Below are positions 1-9,715 of a stretch of 64,000 nt of DNA, one piece after another (position 1 is the first letter of the stretch; each line of letters begins with the position of its first letter). The stretch covers positions 20,107 to 84,106 of the forward strand of contig JADIYM010000025.1 in assembly GCA_016705245.1 (NCBI GenBank), in the 5' to 3' direction. Both the position numbers and the translations under genes were made by a program. Origin of the DNA: Blastocatellia bacterium. Lineage in GTDB: Bacteria; Acidobacteriota; Blastocatellia; UBA7656; JADIYM01. Under the pieces are notes generated by a model, which searched no databases, was not told the origin of the DNA, and was given only the letters and a program-made list of their open reading frames with translations.

Positions 1-776
1 TCGTCGCAATCGAACGGAGGGCGGCGGATCCGATAGTTCCGATGGACCTGTTGCAGGACCGCGTCATTGCGATCTCGACCATCTCCGGAATCCTCGTCGG
101 CATGGCCTTGTTCGGGACAATGGCGTTCATACCGCTGTTCGCCCAGGGCGTGCTCGGCGTATCGGCCACGATGGCCGGTTCGGCGCTGACGCCGTTGCTG
201 CTCTGCTGGGTGCTGGCGTCGGTCGTAGGCGGGCGGATCATGCATGCAACTGGATTGCGGACCACGGTTGCGCTGGGGCTCGGACTCGTCATGGCCGGGT
301 TCTTCATTCTCACGACGTTCGGCAAAGGCTCCTCGATGACCTGGTTGATGGCCGACCTCGGCCTGATGGGAGCCGGAATGGGCCTCTCGGTCTTCACGCT
401 CCTCGTCGCCACACAGGCATCGGTCGAACGCGAACGGCTCGGGATCGCGACGTCGTTGACGATGTTCGCGCGAACGATCGGAGGCTCGGTCGGAGTGTCC
501 GTGCTCGGGTCGCTGCTTGCGTCGGGGCTCGCTTCGAGGATGGTCGCGGCCGGTGTCGCGCCGGGAACCCTCGACCCGAATCGGCTGCTCGAGCCGTCAG
601 CTCGGGCGGCGCTCTCTCCCGAATCCGTCGAGCTCATGTCGACGGCGCTCGACGGCTCGCTCCACATCGTGTTCTGGATCGGTGCGATCGTTGCCGCTTT
701 CGCGTTCCTGACGGCGTTTCTGCTTCCAAAGCGGCTCACGGGCGAAGTGACCCTGCGACCTGCTCCGGCCGATTGA
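1..776 (+). CDS. MFS drug exporter, DHA2 (EmrB/QacA-like) family, 3' part
   Basis: The reading frame is open from base 3 and has no start in the window, so this is the C-terminal half of a gene beginning upstream. The first in-frame residues read VAIERRAADPIVPMDLL, matching the charged loop followed by D-L/F-L that sits in the middle of 14-helix DHA2 transporters. About 245 further residues form six to seven hydrophobic helices ending in a short polar tail (LPKRLTGEV). A proton-driven efflux role at the inner membrane follows from the family; the substrate cannot be read from this half. The internal ATG at 42 is unlikely to be the true start because homology continues before it. Confidence 0.85.
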   Translation, partial: VAIERRAADPIVPMDLLQDRVIAISTISGILVGMALFGTMAFIPLFAQGVLGVSATMAGSALTPLLLCWVLASVVGGRIMHATGLRTTVALGLGLVMAGFFILTTFGKGSSMTWLMADLGLMGAGMGLSVFTLLVATQASVERERLGIATSLTMFARTIGGSVGVSVLGSLLASGLASRMVAAGVAPGTLDPNRLLEPSARAALSPESVELMSTALDGSLHIVFWIGAIVAAFAFLTAFLLPKRLTGEVTLRPAPAD

Positions 777-852
777 CGGTGCCGGCGCGAGGTCTGGTAG
801 GCTACGCGGCCGAGCCACCAGATCCCTACATGACCCGGAGTCGAACGCCTCG

Positions 853-1788
853 ATGAGTACGCCGTACGCCGAAACGCACGAAACCCGCCGCCTGACGACG
901 CCCGAAGCCGACGCGATGATCGGCGTCAAGATCCCGTGTCTTGATCTCGGGTTCGTCTACCTCGTGGACTACATGGGCGGCGACGCGTCGATTGTTCAGG
1001 CGGCGCGCGTCAGCTACGGCATCGGGACGAAGACGGTCAACGAAGACCGCGGGCTGATCCGCTACCTGATGCGCCATCAGCACACGACGCCGTTCGAGAT
1101 GGTGGAGATGAAATTCCACCTCAAGCTGCCGATCTTCGTGGCGCGACAGATGATCCGGCACCGCACCGCGAACGTGAACGAATACTCGGGCCGCTACTCG
1201 GTGATGCCCGACGAGTTCTACGTGCCGCCGGTCGAGCACGTGACGAAGCAGTCGGCGACGAATCGGCAGGGCGGCGGAGATCCCGTGACTTCCGACGAAG
1301 CCGCCGAGGTGCTCGGCATCATCGAGGGCGAGCAGAGGGCGGTGCGCGAGGGCTACGAGCGGATGCTCGAGCTCGACATCCGTCGCGAACTGGCGCGGGT
1401 GAACCTCGGCGTCGCGCAGTACACGGAATGGTACTGGAAGAACGACCTACATAACCTGTTCCGTTTCCTGATGTTGCGGATGGACGACCACGCGCAGTAC
1501 GAGATCCGCGTGTACGCCGAGGCGATGGCGAAGATCGTGAAGGCGGTCGCGCCCGTGGCGTGGGAGGCCTTCGAGGATTATGTGCTCAAGGCGCGCAAGT
1601 TCTCGGGACTCGAGATGGAGGCGCTGGAACGGCTGCTGTCGGGCGAGCGGAAAGGATGGCCGGACGAGACCGAGATCGCGGCAGCGATGCCGGAAGTCTG
1701 GCAACAGCGAAGGTCGGACGGCGAGTTGAAGCGAAACCGCGAGCGGGATGAGTTCCTCGCGAAGCTGAGTGAGATTCGGAAGGACTGA
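853..1788 (+). CDS. thyX: FAD-dependent thymidylate synthase ThyX
   Basis: Converts dUMP to dTMP using methylene-tetrahydrofolate, with FAD and NADPH as reductants. The 311-residue product carries the ThyX signature in the form RHRTANVNEYSGRYS, near residue 100, which binds dUMP and FAD. At about 310 residues it is longer than the 220-250 of many ThyX proteins, with additional helical C-terminal sequence; this is common in several Gram-negative phyla. It stands alone, 76 bases after the exporter, and converges on the membrane protein gene at 1956, with a large hairpin between them. No thyA is seen in the window. Confidence 0.95.
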   Translation: MSTPYAETHETRRLTTPEADAMIGVKIPCLDLGFVYLVDYMGGDASIVQAARVSYGIGTKTVNEDRGLIRYLMRHQHTTPFEMVEMKFHLKLPIFVARQMIRHRTANVNEYSGRYSVMPDEFYVPPVEHVTKQSATNRQGGGDPVTSDEAAEVLGIIEGEQRAVREGYERMLELDIRRELARVNLGVAQYTEWYWKNDLHNLFRFLMLRMDDHAQYEIRVYAEAMAKIVKAVAPVAWEAFEDYVLKARKFSGLEMEALERLLSGERKGWPDETEIAAAMPEVWQQRRSDGELKRNRERDEFLAKLSEIRKD

Positions 1789-1821
1789 GCGCGCGGGTTC
1801 GAGCCGATTGCCGTTTGTACA

Positions 1822-1938
1822 TTGCGCGAAGCGCTTTGGAGTGCGGCGTGAATCGCCGCTTTGGATTCCCCTCGACGAGTTCTTGTCCAGGGAATCCAAA
1901 GCGGCGATTCACGCCGCACTCCAAAGCGCTTCGCGCAA
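1822..1938. repeat. Perfect 49-bp inverted repeat with 19-bp loop
   Basis: Arms at 1822-1870 and 1890-1938 are exact reverse complements over 49 bases, separated by 19 bases. The arm itself contains shorter palindromic pieces (GCGCGAAGCGC and CGGCGTGAATCGCCG). It lies between the 3' ends of thyX (plus) and the GATase-like gene (minus). It could fold into a very stable hairpin and act as a bidirectional terminator, or be a non-autonomous palindromic element. There is no transposase nearby. Confidence 0.9.
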
Positions 1939-1955
1939 GGGTCGGAATTGAGCCC

Positions 1956-4168
1956 TCAACCCAGCTGGCTGTCGGCAACCTCGACCGAGTCTGCACCGGA
2001 GCGCCGCCGCAGGAATGCCTCGCCGGCAAAGAGCAACGGCAGCACGAACGCCCACCAGATTCCGCGCGCTGGCCGGATAGTCTCGATCGCCTCGGCAGTC
2101 GCGGGCGTCCCAAGTGTCTCGAGGAGCGCTTCCGCGCTGCCATCGCGCACGAGTCCGCCTCCACGGGCCGCCAGCGCCGTCGCGGCGGCCGCCTCCGTCG
2201 ACGGATCGGGCGCTCCGGCACTTCCATCATCCGTGACCACCTCGACCCGAGCCGTCGCTGTTTCTCGTCCGTCGATCTCCGCCGTCACGAGCCACGTCCC
2301 CGGCAAAGGCAACACGGCGCTCGCCACAAACCTGCCGGGATCAACGACGTCTGGCACGAATCGAACATCGACCGTGGATCCCGGTCCGGGATCGGTCCCC
2401 GTCTCCAGCGGCGATTCGAGCACCGCACGGCCTTCGATTCGCGCCGCGGCCAATGCCGACCAGTCTGCCGCACGAGCTTCGAGGATCAACCGCGCCGGCG
2501 CTCCGGTCGAAACGGCCGTCCGCTCGGCCCACAAGCGAGATCGCTCACGCGCTCCAGCGGCAGTCCAGCCGACAAGTCCCGTCCAGAACTTCGCCGAGAC
2601 GTCCTCGAGCTCGGCAGTCGCGCCGACGCTCAGCCGCCAGGTGTCCGGCGCCGCAACAAACGTCACGCGCCCAGCCCCAAAACGCTGCGCTACGACGAGC
2701 GGCGCGCGATTCGCCGACGCGCCGTCGACGGCAATTGCTTCGGCGCCCGCAGCGAGCGCACCAACTTTCACATAGGCGTTCCCGAGTTTCTGAAGCAGCC
2801 GGAGCGCCGTTGCAGGCTCGTCGCCCAGCATGGCGAACGCGGGATGGGCGCTGAACCCGTCGGCCGGGACGAGCTCGACCGAGCCCCCGGCCTCGTCACC
2901 TTGCCCATCGGCACGGCCGAGACGGCTCGCTGGTATCTCGACCGGCAGCAATTTCGCAAGCGGCCCGCTAGCCGTGATCGCCGAGCCCGCGAAAGCATTC
3001 CCACCGAGCACGACGAGCCCGCCGCCCCTCGAATCCACGAACCGGACCACACGCGCCGCGTCGGCCTCCGGCAGCGCTGCCGCGTCGAGAGGGCCAAGGA
3101 CGATTGCATCGTAGCCGAAGAGCCGCCGCTCGTCGCCGAGCACCGCCCGCAGCGAGGCAGGTCCGGCGCCGGTCGACGAGGGCTTTGCTTTTCCAGCCGA
3201 GACCGTCTCGCCATCCGCCGCGCGAACGTCGACGACCGCTTCCCTGCTGACGCTCGTCGCGTAGTCCACGCGGATCGTCTGGTCCTTTTCGAGCGCGCGC
3301 CGAACGAACTTAACCTCCCACGACGGGGCGCTCTCGACGAAAAGTATGCGCCGCTGGCCGGGTTCCAGCTCGATCCAGCGCTCGAGACGATTGTCGGCAA
3401 GCGATACTTCTCCGGTCACGCCGGCCGCTCCGACGGTCACTTTCTGCCAGCCGGCGCTCTGCAAGATCGCACCGAGTGCGAGTGTGAACGTCTCGTCGGG
3501 TCCGGCAATGTCGCGTGAGACCGACCGGGCAACGCGAGCGCCGTCCGACAGTGTCACGACCACTTTCCGACCTGCCGCGCCTCGGGCGCGAATTGTCGCA
3601 ATCGCCTCGACCGGCGAGCCGCTGGCCGCGCGAGCCGGTAACTGGACCGAGAGTACCGACAGGTCAGGCACTGCCGGATCGCGCGGCGGGGTCACGGCAA
3701 CGACGCGTCCCGAAGGAAGCATGGCTTCCGAACCAGGTGCCTGAGCGCAGCGAGAATCGTCGCGAACGAATCGCCGCCGGCCTCGGTCGGCGTCCCGTGC
3801 TCACCATCGACGATCTCGAAGCGCCGGTCGAGTCCGAGCGATCGGGCCCGCTCGAGTGTCGCTGCGAGGGCAGCGCGGCGCGTTGCCCCGCCTGGAGCGT
3901 CGGGAACGTCGAGCGAGTCTCCGGCAGTCCATCGAACCACGAGCTGCGGCAGCCGATTGACCGTTCGCGTGATCTCGGGATCGGCCAGCAGCATAACTGC
4001 AAGGAAGACGAAAACTCCGCGCAGTGCCGCAATGCCCGCACGAACCCGCGTATCGCGAACTGCGGTCCGCCGCCACGCCCACCAGGCCGCGCCGACCGCC
4101 GCGACCGGAGCTGCCGCCAACAGCACCCACCCGGCCTCGCCGTGAGCCGACAGCGAAAATGCCGTCAT
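1956..4168 (-). CDS. Large membrane protein with glutamine-amidotransferase-like domain (one frameshift as assembled)
   Basis: About 737 residues when read through one frameshift. The first 143 or so residues (4168 to about 3740) hold two N-terminal membrane helices (GWVLLAAAPVAAVGAAWWAW and GVFVFLAVMLLAD). The remaining 590 continue in another frame, with a Rossmann-like GATase1-type stretch (YDAIVLGPL... GGGLVVLGGNAF), beta-rich domains and a C-terminal helix (WWAFVLPLLFAGEAFL). Restoring one C after plus-strand 3740 gives the continuous reading AALRAPGSEAMLPSGRVVAV, so I treat the break as a one-base deletion. Its ATG overlaps the stop of the DUF4175 gene (ATGA), so the two are translationally coupled. 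Such proteins accompany MoxR/DUF58/BatA operons; the function is unknown, probably in the cell envelope. Confidence 0.75.
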
Positions 4169-6537
4169 CGCGGCCGTTCCGCCAGCCGCCGGAAATACGC
4201 CTCGGCGCGACCACCGTCAGATGTGCGTCCGGCCGACGGGCCGCGGACAGCGGCTCGCGAATCGAGCAGCGCCGCAAGCTGCGAGGCCGCGCCGGCGAGT
4301 TCTTCGGTCACGGCCGTGAGCGCCGATCTCGCACGGCCCGTCTCGCCGGTGACCAGCGCATCGTGGAGGCGTCGCGCTTCGCCCGACGATCCCGTGAGGC
4401 GGCCCGCCACCTCGACGAGCGCCGGGTCGAAGCCGGTCTCGAGCCCGAGCAGCGCCCGCGCGATCTCGGCCGACCGCACTGCCACAGCTTCCGCGCGCTC
4501 CGCGTGCACCTGCGACGGTGATTCGGTGTCGATCGTCGATGCAATTTCGATCTGCCGGACGAGTGCGGCGAGTTGTTCCCGCATCGCGCGCTCGGCGGGA
4601 GAAAGTCCCGCGACCGCCATTCGCTCGACGCGGCCGCGGATCTCGGCCAGCTCGCCGGCGTAGCGCCGCTTCAGGTCGATTGGCTTCGTCGTCACGCGGA
4701 CTCGCGAGAAATATCGCGTCGCCTTCTGCGCTTTCTTCAGAAACTCGAGCGCGCGGCGCTCGTGCGGGATCGCCTCGGCCGTATCGGCGACGCCGAGAGC
4801 GCGTTCCGCGTCCCACATCGCGCGAATCGACACGAGCAGGTCGCGAAAGGGAGTGTTCGCCGATTCCGTCTCGTCGCCGGGTCCGTGCGTGTGCGACTCG
4901 GAACGGGCGGCGGCTGCGGCGTCGTGGGCTTCCTCGGCCTCCGCTGTCGGTTCCTCTGCGCCGTGCTCCTCGTCGTCTTCGTGGCCGGCGGCGTGGGCGG
5001 CCTCCTTCTGTGCCTCGGTGACGGCCTTCTCGTTCGTGAACGTCACGGGCGGACCGTGATCGTGCTGCCCGTGAATCTCGATGAACTGATCGAAGCTCTC
5101 CTTGAACTCGCGCTGCTCGCGGGCAAGGTTCGTCGCCTCGATCTGGTACTGCCGCGCCTGAGTCTTCTCGCGGCGTGCGTGCAGCTTGAGCGTCTTCTCG
5201 AGGATCATCCGCTGCGACACGAGGTAGCGCTGGAAGTCTTCGGGCTGCAGATCAGCAAGTGTGATCGGCGCGGGAGGATCCGGAACCGAGACCTCGAAGA
5301 CGAGGCTCTCGGACATTCCGGTCGACGGGCCGGTCACGGTGTTCCTGTCCTGCGCCTCGACGTGGAAGACGAGCGACGACCCCGGCACGATGCCGAGCCG
5401 CTCGAGGTCCAATCGGCACCGACCGCGGACTGCGCCCGAGTCGGTCCGGCCCACGGTTTGGACGGGAAGCTCACCGCGGGTGAACTCTGCCGCGTCTCCT
5501 TCACCGATGCTCCGGATCCACGAGAGTTTCATCGGTCCGAGACCGAGGTCGTCGGCGGCCTCGAACTCGACGTCGAGCGTCCCCGGCCGGGCCTTCGCTT
5601 CGACGAGAATGTCGGCGGCAGGTTTCGTGATGCGGACGTCCGGCGCGCGGTCCTCGATGATGCGCATGGGCAGCAGGAACACGCGCCTTTCGCCGCGTGA
5701 GTCGGTCGGCCGCACGGCGATGCTGCCGGGCTCTCGCGCGACGAATGACGACGCGAGCGCGCCCCGGTCGTCGGGCTGCAGCACGGCGTCGGGCATCGCC
5801 CCGACCGTGAGCGTGGCCGCCACGGCCGGATGACCCGGAACCAGGACGACGTCGACTTGCGAGCCCGCGAGCGCGGCGATCTCGGACGGGCCGTCGAAAT
5901 GCTCGGCGGCTCGACCGGCATAGGACGGTGGCGTGACCACAACTGAAAAACTGTCGGGAGCATCGACAAAATGCGCGCCTTCGGGCACCGGTTCAGTGTT
6001 CGGGCCGCCGGGAGCGACCTCGAACCGTGGTGGCACGAGCCTGCCAGTCAGATCGTAGCCGGCAAGTGGCGACGTCAGCGCGGCGAGCCCGAGGATGCAG
6101 ACGGCCGCCGACAAACGAAGCGCTCCGGCAAGTGGCGCTTCGGCGCGTGGGTCGACCGACTCGGCCTCGGCCGCCGCCGCAGTCTCGAGGCGATTGGCGA
6201 CGTACGCGGGCGCCGCGCCCTGGGCGCGAAGCTCGAAGTAGCTCGCGAGAGCGTTCACCGACCGTCCGGCGTGGGCGGCTCGCCAACGCGCGACACCCGT
6301 CATCGTCCAGTCTCCGCGCGAGAGGGACCGTACACAGGCGACGACGGCAGCAGCACCGAGGCAACCGGCCGCCGCCAGTCCGGCCACGCGCCAGCCCGCC
6401 GGAATTCCGATGATCGCGTCGACGAGGATGAGCAGAATGACCGAGGCCGCGGCCGCGAACGCCCACGGGCCGGCGGATTCGACGACCGTCCGGGTCGCGA
6501 GCCGCGTCCGCAACTGTGTGAGCCGTCTGAGGTTCAT
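4165..6537 (-). CDS. DUF4175-like membrane protein with long coiled coil
   Basis: 790 residues from the ATG at 6537 (MNLRRLTQLR); a TTG 29 codons upstream is less convincing because the intervening residues do not look like a signal. Two membrane helices near residues 28-75 and another near 140-160 are followed by a large periplasmic part with beta-sandwich-like repeats (FSVVVTPPSYAGRA; IRPTDSRGERRVFLLP), then a long coiled coil (about 430-680) interrupted by a His/Asp/Glu-rich segment (AGHEDDEEHGAEE). This layout matches DUF4175 proteins found in MoxR/VWA operons. It is divergent from the small secreted protein at 6651. A structural or assembly role in the envelope is inference. Confidence 0.72.
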   Translation of the reverse strand: MNLRRLTQLRTRLATRTVVESAGPWAFAAAASVILLILVDAIIGIPAGWRVAGLAAAGCLGAAAVVACVRSLSRGDWTMTGVARWRAAHAGRSVNALASYFELRAQGAAPAYVANRLETAAAAEAESVDPRAEAPLAGALRLSAAVCILGLAALTSPLAGYDLTGRLVPPRFEVAPGGPNTEPVPEGAHFVDAPDSFSVVVTPPSYAGRAAEHFDGPSEIAALAGSQVDVVLVPGHPAVAATLTVGAMPDAVLQPDDRGALASSFVAREPGSIAVRPTDSRGERRVFLLPMRIIEDRAPDVRITKPAADILVEAKARPGTLDVEFEAADDLGLGPMKLSWIRSIGEGDAAEFTRGELPVQTVGRTDSGAVRGRCRLDLERLGIVPGSSLVFHVEAQDRNTVTGPSTGMSESLVFEVSVPDPPAPITLADLQPEDFQRYLVSQRMILEKTLKLHARREKTQARQYQIEATNLAREQREFKESFDQFIEIHGQHDHGPPVTFTNEKAVTEAQKEAAHAAGHEDDEEHGAEEPTAEAEEAHDAAAAARSESHTHGPGDETESANTPFRDLLVSIRAMWDAERALGVADTAEAIPHERRALEFLKKAQKATRYFSRVRVTTKPIDLKRRYAGELAEIRGRVERMAVAGLSPAERAMREQLAALVRQIEIASTIDTESPSQVHAERAEAVAVRSAEIARALLGLETGFDPALVEVAGRLTGSSGEARRLHDALVTGETGRARSALTAVTEELAGAASQLAALLDSRAAVRGPSAGRTSDGGRAEAYFRRLAERPR

Positions 6538-6650
6538 CGCAGGTTCCCGTACTGATACGAATCCCGTCGCGATAGTTTCACCGGCACTTCGTACAACTTT
6601 CGGCGACCGGTAGGGCACAAACAACGTGCAAGAAGGAGTCTAGGCACGAC

Positions 6651-7073
6651 ATGCGACGACTAACGACAAATCTGGCGGCGCTGGTGATCCTTGTTGCGCT
6701 GCAACCGACGCCCATCGGCGCATTCACCGGAGTCACCCTGCAGGACGATGACGAGAAGCGGACGTTCGCGGTCTCATGCGTGCCGAAGGGCGGACTGACC
6801 GACGACGACCGCGAGGCCGCCGCCGCATATCTCGAAGAGAACTTCGACGATCTCGCGCCGGCGCCGAAGTCTGTCGGGAACATCGCGAGGGCGTCGCGCA
6901 TCTGGACTCCGGCGTGTGCCGAGGCGGCGCAGCCGGTGCCGAAGAAGCTCGCGAAACTGTTGTCGAAGCCGGCGGATGGAACGGCGCGTTTCCTCTTCGA
7001 CCGGGCGCTCGTCGTCGTCGATACGAGCTCGAACCGAATCCTCACCCGCGTCGAAGCGGGCCAGGTGAAGTGA
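6651..7073 (+). CDS. Small secreted protein, unknown function
   Basis: 140 residues. A Sec-type signal peptide is visible (MRRLTTNLAALVILVALQ, then PTPIGAFTG), and AGAAGGAG lies 9-16 bases before the ATG. The mature part is about 115 residues with two cysteines (SCVPKGG and TPACAE) that could form a disulfide. I recognise no family. It is transcribed in the opposite direction to the operon around it, sharing a divergent promoter gap with the DUF4175 gene and converging on the Nudix gene. Confidence 0.65.
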   Translation: MRRLTTNLAALVILVALQPTPIGAFTGVTLQDDDEKRTFAVSCVPKGGLTDDDREAAAAYLEENFDDLAPAPKSVGNIARASRIWTPACAEAAQPVPKKLAKLLSKPADGTARFLFDRALVVVDTSSNRILTRVEAGQVK

Positions 7074-7122
7074 CGAAGGGAGCTCACTACCAGGTAAACC
7101 CGGTCCCCGGTCTCCGTTTTTT

Positions 7123-7247
7123 GAGCCGCGAGCGGTAGCGAGCGTCCCACGGACGGTCCCTGAAATCTCATACTCGTCGTTGCGGTAGGACAGAAGTGAT
7201 CGGAACCGTTCGACCGTCCGTGGGACGCTCGCTACCGCTCGCGGCTC
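7123..7247. repeat. 36-bp inverted repeat, GCGAGCGGTAGCGAGCG family, copy 1
   Basis: Arms at 7123-7158 and 7212-7247 are exact complements, and similarity continues a few bases outward. The core GAGCCGCGAGCGGTAGCGAG recurs at 32062-32159 and in diverged form at 48866-48980. It lies between converging genes and runs into the 3' end of the Nudix reading frame. Confidence 0.9.
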
Positions 7248-7851
7248 GAAAACGGGGGAAAGAACACCAGCACGTGATTCCGAGGCCGCAGCTGACGAAC
7301 CAACGGATCACAGATTGAGACAGATCCCACCAGTAGAGCGCGGCGACGACGAGGGCGTGCTCGATCCGACCTTCAGCGACTAGCGAGCGAATGCGAGAGA
7401 CGGGTTCGAGCACGAGCCGCAGTTCTTCGTTGCCATCGGGTGACGGTTCGGCAACCTGCTCGACGTCAAGCGCGAGAAACGTGAAGCACCGATTCGACTG
7501 AATCGCAGGATTCGGATCCACGGTGCCGATGTGTTGCCACCGTTCGGTCGCGTAGCCCGTCTCCTCGAGCAGTTCGCGACGGCCGGCGTGCTCGGGTGTC
7601 GCGTCCTCGGCGTCGATCATTCCGCCTGGAATCTCGAGCGTCGTCCGGCGCACGCCGTGGCGGTACTGCTCCACGAGCACCATGCGGTCGTCGCGAGTGA
7701 TGGCGACGACGTTGACCCAGTCGCTCGCGTCGAGAACGTAGAACTCACCCTCCCGTCCGGTTTCCTGCGAGGTCCGTCTGTGCGCGTGTAGCTTGAAGAT
7801 CGGGGTGTCCGCGAGCGTGCGCGTCGCGAGGTGCTTCCAGTGCTTGATCAT
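7168..7851 (-). CDS. Nudix hydrolase, ADP-ribose pyrophosphatase type
   Basis: 227 residues. The Nudix box reads GGMIDAEDATPEHAGRRELLEETGY in outline, with the metal-binding RELLEETG intact and one or two extra residues before it relative to the usual spacing. The preceding EIPGG and following DPNPAIQSNR are typical of ADP-ribose/NDP-sugar pyrophosphatases. The start ATG overlaps the stop of the BatA gene (ATGA), so it is read with that operon. The last 35-40 residues (after VIRWFVSCG) are encoded largely by the inverted repeat and are probably not part of the fold; the usual end of the family would fall near the WWDL motif. Confidence 0.85.
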   Translation of the reverse strand: MIKHWKHLATRTLADTPIFKLHAHRRTSQETGREGEFYVLDASDWVNVVAITRDDRMVLVEQYRHGVRRTTLEIPGGMIDAEDATPEHAGRRELLEETGYATERWQHIGTVDPNPAIQSNRCFTFLALDVEQVAEPSPDGNEELRLVLEPVSRIRSLVAEGRIEHALVVAALYWWDLSQSVIRWFVSCGLGITCWCSFPRFRAASGSERPTDGRTVPITSVLPQRRV

Positions 7852-9715
7852 GACGGCAATGCTACGCCATCAGGCTCTTCTATGCCCTCCGGCTGCCGCC
7901 GCCTGGTGCCAGCGATTGCCAACTCCGCCAGTGCCGCGATCAGTGCGATTGCGAGCAGGATCCGCCAGAATGGCCACCGCTGTTCCGAAGCCGCGAGCGT
8001 GGCCTCAGAGCCGATTCCCGCCGGTCCCGCGGCGCGCGCGATTGCGACCGTTTCTTCCGGCGAGAGCTGTCCGGGCTCGGATTCAACCGCTGCAACGTTG
8101 ACCGCCTCGAACCGGTCGTGGTCGCCGCTTCGCACCCGAAGGAACCCGGGCGCATCGAGGCGCATGGATCCGCCCGCACCGGGCGCCAGTCGGCGGCCGC
8201 CAAGCTCGACGATCGCCTCCGCTGGCAATCCCTCGATGGTGTCGCCGACATCGCGTGCGGTCACTTTCGAACCTCCTGCCAGAAGCCGGACGAGATCCGG
8301 AAAGGCGCCGTCATAGACCAGCCGGCCGGACTGCGGTGACGCGTCGAAACCCGCGGTCGTGACCACGCCCGCGTCCAACCGCCGGCGGACGACCACCGAA
8401 CGCCCGGCGCCGTCCAGCACGACCGTTTCGTCACCGATTTCGGAGACCACCGGTCGAACGAGCACCGGTGCGGCGCGCAGCGCCACGGCCGCAGGAGCCT
8501 CTGGCGATGCGGCGAGGAATAGACTCACCGATTCAGGTTCGTCGGTTGCGACGACCGGGAAGCCCTGAGGGGAGTTGCCGGCCGACGCGGTGAACACGAG
8601 CGCGGTTCCGCCGGCGCGAACCCAGGCGTCGAGCGCTGGGGACGCGCCCGATACGTCGAGCGCACGCGAGCTCACGATGGCGACCGATGCCCCTGCGAGC
8701 GCGGCGGCGTCGACACGCGGCACGACCCGGACGAGCTTCGCGCCAAAATTGACTTCGGAAGCAGCCGCGAGAAACGGACCGCCGGCGCCAGGGTCGCACA
8801 CGACGACCGGACCGCGCGCACCGCAACGACGCCGTATCGCACGTCGTCGAGGTCGAACCCGTCGGGGGCGGTAACGCGAGCCGTCCAGGTCTCGCCGCTG
8901 CGACCAACGAGGATGCCGTCGCCCGCCGCACCGTCCACGAGCGGGACGGCGATCCGCGCCACTTCCCGGCCAGCGTCGCCCGATCGCACGAGCGCGCACG
9001 CGAGGCGCTCGCCATTTTCGTCGACGTCCACCTGGGTATCGGCGACGAACGCGTTCCCGAAGGCGTTTTCGACTCGAATCGTCTCGAGCGAGGCAGTTGA
9101 TTCGGCCTCGACGCCGGGAGTCCACGGACCATTCGATCGCTGGAAGTCCGAGATGAGAACGATGCGTCTCTCAGAGCGCGGGGTACTCGCGAGGTGGCGA
9201 TCGGCCAACGCGACGGCCGCGGCTGGCTGTCCGGCGGCTCCACCTGGCGCGTAGGACGCGAGCGCCGCCAGCGCGTCCTCGCGGGCGAGATCCCGACCGA
9301 GCCACACGACGTCCCGGTCGAATTGGGCAACGCAGGCGAGGTCGCGATCGCCGAGACGTCCGATGACTTCACGCGCAGCAACGAGCGCGGCATCCCGGGT
9401 CTCGGTACGCCGCATGCTGGCCGAGGCATCAAGCAGCAGGACCGTCGCCGAGCCGGGCGGCACTGCGCCTCCGGTCCACACCGGATGCGCCGCAGCCAGC
9501 GCAATCAGGGCGATGACTGCGATTCGCAGAGCAAGCAGCCAGCGCCGGTTCGGAGGCGTGAGGCGGCGAACGAGCGAGGGCGTCTCGCGAAGGAATCTCA
9601 GGCTGGGGAAGTCGAGGCGTCGCGACCTCGCGCGCCGCAGCATATGGATGACAACAGGCGCCGCGATCAGGCCGAGCGCCGCGAGCGCAAGCGGTGCTAG
9701 AAACGCGAAGGGCAT
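7848..9715 (-). CDS. BatA/aerotolerance-type membrane protein with von Willebrand A domain (one frameshift as assembled)
   Basis: About 622 residues when read through one frameshift. The N-terminus (MPFAFLAPLALAALGLIAAPVVIHMLRR) is the BatA/aerotolerance N-terminal domain, with a second helix near residues 62-80. A VWA domain follows with the metal-ion motif DASAS and LISDFQ. The frame then changes near 8823: restoring one base turns GVVAVR into GVVAGARGPVVVCDPGAG and leads into a domain containing GGTALVFTASAGNSPQG and a C-terminal helix (FWRILLAIALIAALAELAIA). Overlaps DUF58 upstream (TGATG) and Nudix downstream (ATGA). Such proteins work with MoxR ATPases in envelope stress or metal-centre assembly; the exact role here is unknown. 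Confidence 0.82.

Noticed and set aside
1815..3518. 567-residue plus-strand open frame
   Set aside because: Antisense to the GATase-like gene; Arg-rich shadow typical of high-GC DNA, and its first part translates the hairpin.
4573..5700. 375-residue plus-strand open frame
   Set aside because: Antisense to the DUF4175 gene.
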